A stretch of DNA of 64,000 bases from Helicobacter muridarum (GTDB taxonomy: Bacteria; Campylobacterota; Campylobacteria; Campylobacterales; Helicobacteraceae). The notes below the pieces were generated by a model, which had not been told where the DNA came from, did no database searches, and saw nothing but the letters and a program-made list of their open reading frames with translations. Shown here one piece after another: positions 28,741 to 38,322 of this stretch. Each line of letters opens with the position of its first letter. Within the stretch, counting starts at the first letter, position 1. The translations under genes and the position numbers were made by a program. The stretch lies in assembly GCF_000765805.2 (NCBI RefSeq), contig NZ_JRPD02000006.1:35373-99372 (forward strand), written 5' to 3'.

Positions 28741-29637
28741 ATGTTTGGCATTAATGCTATATTAATGTTGTTTATTGTGTTTGGCACTGTGTTTATGATT
28801 GGCAGTGAATTTAAATATGATAATGGCATATCTAGTAAGGAAATAGAATCTTATTTCCAACAATTCATACAAAGTTTCCCAATAGTAAAATTTAGTGGCT
28901 TTTTCAATAAAAGCGATTCTGCAAAAAGGGGACTGCATATATCTGATTGTAGTTTAACTACTTGCAAGGTTTATTATAATGATTATATATCTTTTAAAGG
29001 TTCGCATATTCCTATACCAGAGTGCAAAAGCCCAATACCATTAGAGATTATAGATAGCACTAGTGCTAGAATAGGTGATGCTAAGCTTAGTATAAGAGGC
29101 AATACTTTATCCATAGATGGTAAAATAACATTTGAATGCAATCCAACAATAATTGCTCAAAATATTAGCAATTCACAAGCAAATTTAGATATAGAATATA
29201 ATAATGAAAGCTACAAAAATGATATTGGATTTAGCCCAAAAGATTCTAATTTAGAATCTAATGTTGGTATAAGAAATAATTTTCTTGAATACCAAATTAC
29301 TATTAAAGATTCTACATTTAAGGCAAACTCACCATATCCGGTTAATCTTGATTGCATTCATAGAAAAGACTTTAGCTCTATGTTGATTTGCGCTAATCCA
29401 TATCTTAGCAATGCGTATAGCTTTGGGCAATTTTTTATTTACCTCGCAGCTCAAAAGCCGCAGTCCTTTCATGTGCCACAAGATGTATATTTACATTATA
29501 AGGTAATGCAGGACAAAATCACACAATGTAGATTTCAAGCAAGAAGTAGTTACTGCATAGCACTAGCCATAGAAGAGTTTGAAAAGCAAACTATGCAGAA
29601 TCTAATATTTGATTCTAGTTGGTTCAATAATAATTAG
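28741..29637 (+). CDS. Membrane-anchored or exported protein of unknown function
   Basis: 298 aa. One N-terminal helix (about residues 3-21) then a polar domain presumed periplasmic. Cysteines occur in spaced pairs (SDCSLTTC, about residues 69-74; later CIHRK, LICAN and QCRFQARSSYC), which suggests disulphides. No known domain recognised. AAGGGA precedes the ATG. It may follow the binding-protein gene in one transcript, 127 bases downstream. Confidence 0.5.
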   Translation: MFGINAILMLFIVFGTVFMIGSEFKYDNGISSKEIESYFQQFIQSFPIVKFSGFFNKSDSAKRGLHISDCSLTTCKVYYNDYISFKGSHIPIPECKSPIPLEIIDSTSARIGDAKLSIRGNTLSIDGKITFECNPTIIAQNISNSQANLDIEYNNESYKNDIGFSPKDSNLESNVGIRNNFLEYQITIKDSTFKANSPYPVNLDCIHRKDFSSMLICANPYLSNAYSFGQFFIYLAAQKPQSFHVPQDVYLHYKVMQDKITQCRFQARSSYCIALAIEEFEKQTMQNLIFDSSWFNNN

Positions 29638-29860
29638 CCTCTATTTTCTTAACTTAGAATAACCTAAATTTTATTGTCTTTGTGGACTAAATTTTTTAGC
29701 CTCATATAAGCAATATTTATAACTTCAAAACAAAATTTATTTTTTGCATTTTTATTAATTTTTATTATAATTTCATTTATCCTTTGACAAAACTAAAGTG
29801 ATATTGATATAATATTGCTTATGATATAGATAAGATAACATGAAAGATTCGGGGGTATCT

Positions 29861-30914
29861 ATGGATGTTCTAAAACTTGATGCTCTAGCAGAAAAAATTA
29901 GAAATACACCTAAAGAAAGTATTCAAACAGAATAAGCCACTAAAATGGCTTTTATTGCCCCATTTCTTAAATATATTGGGTTATGATGTATTTGATCCTT
30001 GTATGGTTGTGCCAGAATACATTGCTGATGTTGGGAGCAAAAAGGGAGAAAAAGTAGATTATGCTATTATGAATGATGGCAAACCTTTGATATTGATTGA
30101 GGCAAAAAGTATCCATGAAAATCTTGATAATCACAACAACCAGCTTGTAAGATATTTTACTGTAACTGATGCTAAGTTTGGGATTCTTACAAATGGAATC
30201 GAATATAGATTTTTTTCTGACTTGGATGAAAAAAATAAAATGGATATTACTCCTTTTATGGTGATTAATATGCTCAATTTAAAAGAGAGGAATAAAAGAG
30301 ATTTAGAGCGATTTGCTAGAGATAAGCTCAATTTAGATGCTATTTTGGATATGGCAAATCGCAAAAAATATACTACTGGAATCAAAAGCGTTATCAAGGA
30401 TCAAATGCAAAAACCAAGTGATGATTTTGCAAAATTTTTTATTGCACAGATTACAAATAAAAGAGCAACCCAAGGATTGGTTGAAGAATTTAAAGAATAT
30501 GTACGTGCTTCTTTGAATGAGATTATCAATGACATTGCAAATGAGAAAATCAATTCAATCAAAAATGAACTTCAATTTCAAAACCAAGAAAATAGCAATC
30601 CAAATGAAGATAAGATAGAGTCTGAAAATGGCAATGAAATTAGCACAGAAGAGTTAGAAGGGTTTCATATAGTTCGTGCTATCCTCTCTGAGAGTATAGA
30701 TAGTAGAAAGCTAGGTTATCGTAATACGAATAATTATCTTGGGATTGTATGTGATGATAGTCGTAGGAAATGGATATGTTATTTACATTTCAAAACAGCA
30801 AACAAGTATATTTCATTTAATGACGGTATTGATGAGAGAATCAAAATCGAAAAGTTAGAAGATATTTATACCTTTAAAGATAAATTGCTTGAAGTTATTC
30901 AGAAATTTTGTTAG
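29861..30914 (+). pseudogene. Broken restriction-endonuclease-like gene (HsdR N-terminal type, PD-(D/E)XK)
   Basis: The intact ancestor would start at ATG 29861 (MDVLKLDALAEKIRN). Two lesions follow: a TAA at 29933-29935 where the family has Glu, and one extra base in the AAA at 29969-29971, which shifts PFLNILGYDVF out of frame. From about 29970 the frame is open to 30914, with the nuclease core DYAIMNDGKPLILIEAKS (catalytic Asp and EAK) and a C-terminal domain found in stand-alone HsdR_N-like proteins. A TTG at 29955 could start a shortened protein, but it lacks a ribosome site. No methylase or helicase gene is adjacent. Confidence 0.75.
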
Positions 30915-31262
30915 CTTGTTTTGCTTATTTTCTCTTACCTCTCTTACTTGCATAGATTTTTGAATATGCAGTTGATATTAGTGCTATTGCTTTAAGTCAT
31001 GTAAAATTTAAAACTTCAATTTAATGAATAATTTATATTTTAGGCATATATCAAATTTCAAAACAAATATTTTCCTACCCAAATATATTTTTATAGAATA
31101 GAAATTATAGCTTGGAATACTTAAGTTAAGTTTTCAAGATAATTCGCAGCATACTAGTCTAGTGCAGATATAAATCATATTTGTAGTTTTAGAAATTTAT
31201 GCTTTAGCTAGAGTTACTTTTTTGTATTCTAGTGCTAATTAAGTTTATATGTTTTTATTGTA
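30915..31262. other. 348-base AT-rich gap between convergent genes
   Basis: No gene, RNA or convincing terminator hairpin seen between the nuclease remnant and addB. Confidence 0.4.
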
Positions 31263-34076
31263 TTAAACTCTTTGGCATAAGAGGTTATATTCGCAAATAT
31301 TACATATTGCAGTTTGTTTTGTTTGCGTATTCTCTTTACCAAATGATTCTAATATTTCTAATAGTTTTGATTGCGATTCTTTTAAATTCTCTCTTTTTTG
31401 TTCTAAGATAAAAGATTTTTCATTATCCTGTGCAAATTCAGATGCATATACATAGACATAATTCATTGGCAAATTTTTATATGGAGTTAAAAAGCTAAAG
31501 CTTTCCTTAGCCATCTCAATACAAAGGCTATATATTGGCATTTGCATGCTTTCTATATCTTTTGGCTTTTTTCCTGTTTTGTAGTCATATATCCAAATGG
31601 CATTATCATGTTTTTCTATTCTGTCTATAATTCCTACAAATTCATGCTTCCCACATTTTGCATGAAAATCATATTCAAGGGCTAGAATTTCTATCGTGCT
31701 TTTTCTAACCCTGCTTTTCTCATAATCAAAGAAATGCTTAGCAAGATAGCAAAGTTTCTCTATCTCTAGCTTTGTTGTGGTGCTATATTCTGTGTTTTGA
31801 GCTTGATGTAGGCACTCTTGCTCAAATGTATTGGCTAACAAATCTATATTCTCGCTTGTAATATGTGTTCCAATAAATTTAGAATAAGCCTTATATAATG
31901 CGTTATGAATGCAGATTCCAATATCTTTATGGTTTGCCCCATTAGGACTTGTAGGCTCGCTGCTTAAGCCTTCAATATATTTGAAAAAGAATTTACGCTG
32001 GCATGTTTGATATATATCAATAGCAGTTGGACTAAATGGCTTTGTATAGCTAAATGCGCCAAAATTATCTTCAACAAAGTTATATGGCAAGTTATCTTGC
32101 ATATCATAGTATTGATATATCATGTCAATATCTTGTGCCATATCTATATCGCAACGCAATTCAAATAGCATAGTAGATGGAACTTTTTGAGCATTATTGA
32201 CAAAGCTTATATGTGCTTTTTGGGTGTTTTTGATGATATTGAAATAATGATGCTTGAATAGCTTCTCTTTATCTTGTTTCGTTGGGATGTTGTAGAATTT
32301 TCTTATTCTGGAATTTAGGAACATATTATCTGATTTGACATTTGGTATTAAGTCATCTGTGAAATCAAGAATCAAAACTTCTTTGAAGCTAAGACTTCTA
32401 GCCTCTAATGCTCCAATGATTCGTATTTTCCCACCAGTTGTATCGCTTAAACTAAATCTTTCTATATCGCGCATAAAAAGCATAAAAAGCTCGTAAAAAC
32501 CAAGTCTTGATGTTGCTAAAAAATTAACATTATACAATGTTGATAGGCTTGATATAATTTTTATACATTCTGAAATAATGATTTCATAGTCGTAGAAAAT
32601 AATACGTAAAATTTGTTCTAAATGTTCTATCTTGGGTTCTTCTATATAATAGTTTTGATGTTTTATAATATCTTGCAAAAAGCCCCAAAATGATTCTATT
32701 TGAGAATCTTCACTTAAATTTTCATTCAAATTATTATTAGATTCTAAGCTAAATGAAATGTTCCAATTCAGACTTGTTGATAGCATATATTGCAATGATT
32801 GATATATGAATTGTATCTTTGATATGTAGTCTTGATTAGATTCTATGCTTTTTCTTTGGCTTAGGATAAATGAAATTATTGGTGTTATATCTATTCTAGT
32901 TTGAAAGTCATATTTATTTTTTTGTGCTATATCTTTTGTCATATTGTCTTGCAATGACTTTAGCACCATATACTCTTCTAAAGTTTGGATATTAATTCCC
33001 ATAGCATAGTTAAACAAATTGCAAGAATCTAAAACCATTAAACTTGTTGCAAAAGATTCATCAGGCAGGATAATAGCAAAGTCGCTTTCGTTAGCTTTAT
33101 CATCTAGTATCTGATTTTGCCAATCTAGCGCAAGATGTAGGGCTAGATTTGCTTGATTAATTTGCCTTTGTGTTTTGTATAGATTGATTTTGTTAGTATT
33201 TAGCTTTGATTCTTTTTTGCATACCAATATATCATTTGAAACGCAATAGATATATTTACAATTGGATTCTAAACTCTTGCTAAAGGCATGTGTATAGTGT
33301 GATATATTATAAGAATCTGTGCTGAAATGTATGCAAATAGGAATGATTTTAGCAATATGCGATATGATCTCATATTGTATTGGTGATATAAAACCATCAA
33401 GGTCTATATGCACGCTTTCAAACTTTTGCAAATAAGCCTCTAATATATGGTAGTTATGCGAAATATCATTACTATAAATAGAATCTGTTAGATTATTAAG
33501 GCTTAGGATTCTTTGATATTCTGTATAAATCTCTGCTAATAGTGCCAACTGCCATTCATATTCAATATATGTATCAATTTCACTAAATTTCATTATATTG
33601 TCTATTGTAATTGGTATCTTATGAGCACGTAGCTCATCATAGAATTTCAATAATATATTTGAGCTCTCCAAATATGAAATAAAACTTTCTTCTGGATTTA
33701 TTATGCCCGCGCTTTGCAATTTAGATAGATCTTTATTGTGCTTTATTGTTTTTAAGGCAACAGATAGGAAAAATTCGCGAAGATTTCCTGGGACTAATGC
33801 ATTTGATGTATATATAATTTTTTGAAAGAATTCATCTAATGTCATGGCATTTGGCAATATGGTGTCAATAGCACACTGTGGATTTGAAAAATTAAATAAG
33901 CAAAACCAATCACTTTTGATTACTGTGTTTTCTTTATTAGATAGATAAAGCGGACTAAAGTCTATATCATCAGCATATAAGCAACGCAGATAAAATTCTC
34001 CTTTTGCTCTAGCATTACTAAGAATATATAGACTTCTTTTTTGCATGAATAAGTTCAAGTTATTATTATGAGACAA
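31263..34076 (-). CDS. addB: AddB-like recombination nuclease/helicase subunit
   Basis: 937 aa. The C-terminal RecB-type nuclease domain (about residues 690-937) has GIIDRIEKHDN and YDYKTGKKP, giving the Asp and the DYK catalytic residues. A cysteine in TCQRKFFFKY near residue 690 plus CNICEYNLLC at the end match the four-cysteine iron-sulfur staple of AddB. The N-terminal region lacks a full Walker A, as in Helicobacter AddB. With AddA it processes double-strand breaks for RecA. Start is TTG, with AAGGAT five bases ahead; the ATG ten codons later has no site. addA is not in the window. Confidence 0.85.
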   Translation of the reverse strand: MSHNNNLNLFMQKRSLYILSNARAKGEFYLRCLYADDIDFSPLYLSNKENTVIKSDWFCLFNFSNPQCAIDTILPNAMTLDEFFQKIIYTSNALVPGNLREFFLSVALKTIKHNKDLSKLQSAGIINPEESFISYLESSNILLKFYDELRAHKIPITIDNIMKFSEIDTYIEYEWQLALLAEIYTEYQRILSLNNLTDSIYSNDISHNYHILEAYLQKFESVHIDLDGFISPIQYEIISHIAKIIPICIHFSTDSYNISHYTHAFSKSLESNCKYIYCVSNDILVCKKESKLNTNKINLYKTQRQINQANLALHLALDWQNQILDDKANESDFAIILPDESFATSLMVLDSCNLFNYAMGINIQTLEEYMVLKSLQDNMTKDIAQKNKYDFQTRIDITPIISFILSQRKSIESNQDYISKIQFIYQSLQYMLSTSLNWNISFSLESNNNLNENLSEDSQIESFWGFLQDIIKHQNYYIEEPKIEHLEQILRIIFYDYEIIISECIKIISSLSTLYNVNFLATSRLGFYELFMLFMRDIERFSLSDTTGGKIRIIGALEARSLSFKEVLILDFTDDLIPNVKSDNMFLNSRIRKFYNIPTKQDKEKLFKHHYFNIIKNTQKAHISFVNNAQKVPSTMLFELRCDIDMAQDIDMIYQYYDMQDNLPYNFVEDNFGAFSYTKPFSPTAIDIYQTCQRKFFFKYIEGLSSEPTSPNGANHKDIGICIHNALYKAYSKFIGTHITSENIDLLANTFEQECLHQAQNTEYSTTTKLEIEKLCYLAKHFFDYEKSRVRKSTIEILALEYDFHAKCGKHEFVGIIDRIEKHDNAIWIYDYKTGKKPKDIESMQMPIYSLCIEMAKESFSFLTPYKNLPMNYVYVYASEFAQDNEKSFILEQKRENLKESQSKLLEILESFGKENTQTKQTAICNICEYNLLCQRV

Positions 34077-34317
34077 TTCGTATCCTTGACTACTTTATTT
34101 TGCTTGATGTTTGGATTTTATTATGGATTGATTATTCATCATACCTTCTTATATTTTTGTATATTTTACTGTGGATTTTAAAATACTATTTCTTGCTTTA
34201 TAAATATAGAATTATTTATATAATACACTTATAAAATTGTATTCATTATGAACATTTTTACTTACGATCATATTTTTGTGTTGCATTTGTTTAAAATTCA
34301 GTTATTGGGTAATTATT

Positions 34318-35908
34318 ATGAATATTAGATTATTTTATATTGGAGTTATAACTACTTTTCTAATATCTTTAGGATTGAGATTGTATTATTTGGAACACAG
34401 GGTAGATTTACATCTTGATGAAGTTCTGTCTATTGTGCTTTCAGAATATAATGATTATGGTTGGGGAAAATTTTATGAAGATGGTATTGTATTAGATTCT
34501 AATACAATAAAAGAAAAATTATTGTGGAATGACCCTACTATTAGCGGTGCTTTTAGGGATATTGCAAAGCTTTGGAAGAATAATCGCGACAGGCCACATA
34601 CTAATTTGTATTACAGCATTTTTAGATTATGGCATATTGGTTTTATAGACAATGATACAAAAAGCTTACTATATAGAGGGATATCTCTAAATCTTGTTTT
34701 ATTTGCCTTTAGTTTTGTTCTTGCTATTTGCCTAGTAAGGAATCTGCTACTACTTGCTAGCTCTAATAGCAACACTATGCAAGTATGTATACTTGTATTT
34801 TTAATGATGGCATTTTTAAATCCAGCCTCTATCACAAATACATTATTCATGAGACCTTATATGTTACAAGAGTGTTTGTTTATTTTGTTTCTATGGGCAA
34901 ATAGCATGCTTTTTTGTCTCTTGAATAATTGCAATATTAATCCTACTTCACCTAAAGACTTAAAACCTAGAATTGTGCGTATGTCTTGTTTCTTGATTAT
35001 TTCAACCTCCCTTTTATTGTTATCTGGATATTTTACAATTGCTTTTGTTACTATTATTTTTATGGTATGTGGAATATATACTGCTCTTTGTATAAAAAGA
35101 TATATATATATATATATATATAACAATCTTGTCTTTGGTTTTAAATGTTTTAATATATCCAAAGTATTTTGCAGGCATTATTCAAGATAGGGGGAAAGAA
35201 GCAGCAGATAAAATTAATTTAGATTATTTTGTTTCCCATATTACAGAAATTACGCAATCATTTTTTTATTTAATATATAGTAATCTGGGAATGTTTATTT
35301 GCATGCTGTTGCTATGTGGGTTTGTATTATTTTTTTATTCTTTTAGGATAAAGTCCTTGCATCAAATTATTAAGCAAGATTTAATAGCTATTTATTCTAT
35401 TTGTTCTTTTATATGGATGTTTTTAGTTATATTTGTTGCACCTTTTAAAACATTACGCTACATTATGCCCGCATTTCCTATTGTTTTATTATGTGTGCCA
35501 TATCTTATGTATTTTTTGACAAATAGACATAGACTTTTCGCTTATATATTATGGACCTGGTGCTTTGCTGGTATTATTGCTGTATTTTTCTATGGGAATC
35601 GCATTGAGAATATGCAAAGCACATTACAACAACAAATTTCTTCATTAGAAGAAAGGTCAATAGATTCTCATATTGCTGTGTTTATGATACATAGTGCTAA
35701 TTACGCCCTTTTGGTTCCATATATGCATAACGGTAAATATGTTTTTTTCAACCATTGTGAAAAATTGCAAAAATCATTAAGTAATTCAAATCATGGTTTT
35801 ACGGCATTGATTGGAGATAAGGGAGCTTGTTTAGAAGATATTAAAAACATGAGAGGAATTTATGATATACAAGATTTTTATGGATTTGAAATACTATATT
35901 TTCATTAA
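34318..35908 (+). CDS. Phase-variable GT-C membrane glycosyltransferase (currently out of frame)
   Basis: Two open frames meet at an (AT)11 tract. The first (34318-35190) starts MNIRLFYIGV, has the short first-loop LHLDEVLS motif with the Asp-Glu pair expected in GT-C/PMT-like enzymes, and several helices, then runs out of frame through RYIYIYIY to a stop at 35190. The second (open from about 35129 to 35908) continues with more helices and a soluble C-terminus. Joined, they give about 530 aa, normal for a GT-C sugar transferase using a lipid-linked donor. One more AT unit (12) or two fewer (9) would restore the frame. Acceptor unknown; a surface glycan is likely. Confidence 0.78.
35100..35122. 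repeat. (AT)11 dinucleotide tract, slippage switch
   Basis: Twenty-three bases of perfect AT alternation inside the glycosyltransferase gene. The unit length of two bases makes each gain or loss shift the reading frame. At the present length the gene is off. Confidence 0.9.
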
Positions 35909-35945
35909 GTATGGAATAATTTATCCAATTTGAAAAGTAAGATGT

Positions 35946-35951
35946 TATAAT
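35946..35951 (+). promoter_or_regulatory. Likely -10 box of rpsT-prfA
   Basis: TATAAT 30 bases before the rpsT ATG, with AAGGGAG as ribosome site. Confidence 0.55.
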
Positions 35952-35981
35952 AAAAACTTTTAATTCTATTAAGGGAGTAGC

Positions 35982-36254
35982 ATGGCAAATCATAAATCCG
36001 CAGAAAAGAGGATCAGGCAAACACAAAAAAGAACAGAACGCAATCGTTATTATCGCACAAAAATAAAAAATATTATAAAGGGCGTGCATGAGGCTGTAAT
36101 CAATAAAGATGTATCTGGTGCTAGCGAGGCATTTAAAAGGGCTAATAAGGAATTACATTCTTTTGTTAGTAAGGGAATCTTAAAGAAAAATACTGCGGCA
36201 AGAAAGGTTTCAAGGCTTAATGTACTTGTTAAAAAGCTTAGTCAAGAGCAGTAA
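35982..36254 (+). CDS. rpsT: 30S ribosomal protein S20
   Basis: 90 aa, highly basic. Begins [21 protein letters not shown], the standard S20 N-terminus that binds 16S rRNA, and ends with conserved [19 protein letters not shown] precedes the ATG, and prfA follows after 20 bases; the rpsT-prfA pair is also found in H. pylori. Confidence 0.97.
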   Translation: MANHKSAEKRIRQTQKRTERNRYYRTKIKNIIKGVHEAVINKDVSGASEAFKRANKELHSFVSKGILKKNTAARKVSRLNVLVKKLSQEQ

Positions 36255-36274
36255 TTCTAGGCATTTTGTAGAAT

Positions 36275-37336
36275 ATGCTAGTAGAGAAGTTAAAGCCAAT
36301 TATTGCTAGAAATGATGAGTTATCTTCATTGCTAAGCACGCAAGAAGTTATGTCCAATGTTGAAAAATTAAAAAGATTTAGTATAGAGAAAAGTGAAACT
36401 GATGAGATAGCGCAGAAAGCAAGGGAATATCTAAAAGTACTTGATGATATAGCAAGTAATAGGAGTTTATTAGATGATAAGGAATTAGGTGAGCTTGCTA
36501 AAGAAGAGTTAAGAGAATTGGAGCTTAGAGAATCAGAGCTTCAAAACGAAATCAAGATTCTTCTTATTCCCAAGGATCCAAATGATAAAAAAAATATTTA
36601 CTTGGAGATTCGTGCTGGTACAGGCGGAGATGAAGCCGGAATATTTGTAGGTGATTTATTTGGTGCATATTGTCGTTATGCGGATTCTAAGGGTTGGCGC
36701 GTAGAGATTATTAGCTCTAGTGAAAATTCAGTTGGTGGATACAAGGAAGTAATAGCTTTAATCAAAGGTGATGGTGCATATTCTCGCTTAAAGTATGAGG
36801 GTGGCACACATCGTGTTCAACGTGTTCCAAAAACAGAATCACAAGGCAGAATCCACACTTCAGCAATCACTGTGGCTATTATGCCAGAGGTAGATTCTTT
36901 GGAAGTTGTAATAAATCCAAATGACTTGAAGATAGATGTTTTTCGTAGTGGCGGACATGGAGGTCAAAGCGTTAATACTACAGATTCTGCTGTGCGAATA
37001 ACTCATATTCCAACGGGTATAACTGTATCTATGCAAGATGAAAAATCACAACATAAGAATAAAGACAAAGCGTTGAAGATTTTGCAAGCAAGGCTTTATG
37101 AAGCAGAGCTAGAGGCGCAGACTACACAGAATCATGAAGCAAGAAAAAATCAAGTTGGCAGTGGAGATAGAAGTGAGCGCATACGTACATATAACTATCC
37201 ACAAAATCGCATGACAGAGCATAGAGTAAATCTTACTCTTTATAGTCTTGAAGAGATTATGCTAAATGGGGATTTGGATAAAGTGATTGACCCATTAATT
37301 GCACATGCGCAAAGTTTGGCTTTGAGTGGTGAGTAA
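36275..37336 (+). CDS. prfA: Peptide chain release factor 1
   Basis: 353 aa. The GGQ motif ([17 protein letters not shown], about residue 230) and the anticodon-like PXT element region upstream, plus [15 protein letters not shown] segment [14 protein letters not shown], define RF1, which reads UAA and UAG. It is the second gene of the rpsT operon. The ribosome site is weak, so it may depend on translation of rpsT. Confidence 0.96.
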   Translation: MLVEKLKPIIARNDELSSLLSTQEVMSNVEKLKRFSIEKSETDEIAQKAREYLKVLDDIASNRSLLDDKELGELAKEELRELELRESELQNEIKILLIPKDPNDKKNIYLEIRAGTGGDEAGIFVGDLFGAYCRYADSKGWRVEIISSSENSVGGYKEVIALIKGDGAYSRLKYEGGTHRVQRVPKTESQGRIHTSAITVAIMPEVDSLEVVINPNDLKIDVFRSGGHGGQSVNTTDSAVRITHIPTGITVSMQDEKSQHKNKDKALKILQARLYEAELEAQTTQNHEARKNQVGSGDRSERIRTYNYPQNRMTEHRVNLTLYSLEEIMLNGDLDKVIDPLIAHAQSLALSGE

Positions 37337-37424
37337 TTTTATGATTTTCAAATGGATATAATATTAAAGCAAAGAATAGCATAGATGTATTTTGGCATTT
37401 ATACTTAAAAAATAAGGGATTTGT

Positions 37425-37913
37425 ATGCCGCATTATTTTTGTTCTAATCAGAATTCAAAACAAGCTATTTCTAGCCTTAAAAATTCATTTGAATTCAATG
37501 TTCTTTTTAAAGATGGCGTAAGGCTAAATCATGATAATATTTGCATTCATGCTATTTCTCTAAATAAGCTTAAATATAAGTTACAGCATAGTAGAAAATA
37601 TAATCGTGATCTTTGTGGAAATGTTCTACTTGGATTTAGCATTAATAAGAAGGTTGCCAAGTCAGTGAAGCGTAATCTTATTAGACGTCGCATTAAGGCT
37701 ATCTTCCTTTACTTAAGCAGAGAAATGTCAATTAGAAATACTGCATTTGCGCTTGTTTGCAGAAAGGGAATCTTAGAATGGGATTTTCATTCCTTAAAGC
37801 AACATATAATCCGCTCTATACATAAAATCAAGAAGTTGCTTACAAATCCAAACAAACGTCACATGTCAACGTATGCTTATAGACAAGACACAAACAAACA
37901 AGATTCTAAATAG
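37425..37913 (+). CDS. rnpA: Ribonuclease P protein component, solitary
   Basis: 162 aa. The RNR signature (SVKRNLIRRRIKAIF, about residues 85-99) and preceding GFSINKKVAK match RnpA, the protein that helps RNase P RNA bind precursor tRNA. AAGGGA precedes the ATG. In most bacteria rnpA overlaps or follows rpmH and precedes yidD/yidC; here it stands alone 88 bases after prfA, and no rpmH-like sequence lies in the gap. The protein is a little long, with an extra N-terminal stretch of about 25 residues and a basic tail. Confidence 0.82.
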   Translation: MPHYFCSNQNSKQAISSLKNSFEFNVLFKDGVRLNHDNICIHAISLNKLKYKLQHSRKYNRDLCGNVLLGFSINKKVAKSVKRNLIRRRIKAIFLYLSREMSIRNTAFALVCRKGILEWDFHSLKQHIIRSIHKIKKLLTNPNKRHMSTYAYRQDTNKQDSK

Positions 37914-38322
37914 ATGCAATATACTTAATTCATGATTCTATAAACAACTTTCTAATAATCTAGCAATTAATATCTTAGACATAACCAATTCTATATCAAT
38001 ATTAGATTATAGCTCACAACAAACATATATTAAGTTCTAAACATTTCATTCTAATTTTCAAAAATAAATATGAAACTTAGAATGAAAAATATTAAGATAA
38101 ACATCTAAGATTGCATATAGATTGAGATTCTAAAATCGATATTAATCCTATGTATTGCATTATTCTATTAATATTAGAAAATATATTACTATTCTTATAA
38201 AATGATTAACTGTAAAATATTTCACATTTTCTATTTTCTAATTTACATTTACTTTTTGTTTATAGATATTTATTTATTATCATCTTAATTGCTTTAACTT
38301 TATGAGAATTAATGAGGTAATG
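37914..38322. other. 409-base AT-rich gap before the BCCT transporter
   Basis: No gene or RNA recognised. The region close to the transporter start carries only a ribosome-binding site (GAGG at 38314-38317). Confidence 0.4.

Noticed and set aside
29955..30914. Intact nuclease started at TTG 29955
   Set aside because: No ribosome site, and the upstream peptide and overlapping frame show it is a truncated remnant.
35100..35122. (AT)11 frame break as assembly error only
   Set aside because: Both flanking halves make sense as one enzyme and the repeat type is known to slip, so a phase switch is more likely; a read check is still advised in the finding.
34857..35162. Minus-strand ORF over the glycosyltransferase
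   Set aside because: It is the shadow of a low-complexity AT stretch with no ribosome site.
37337..37424. rpmH upstream of rnpA
   Set aside because: The gap is only 88 bases, with no L34-like sequence in any frame.
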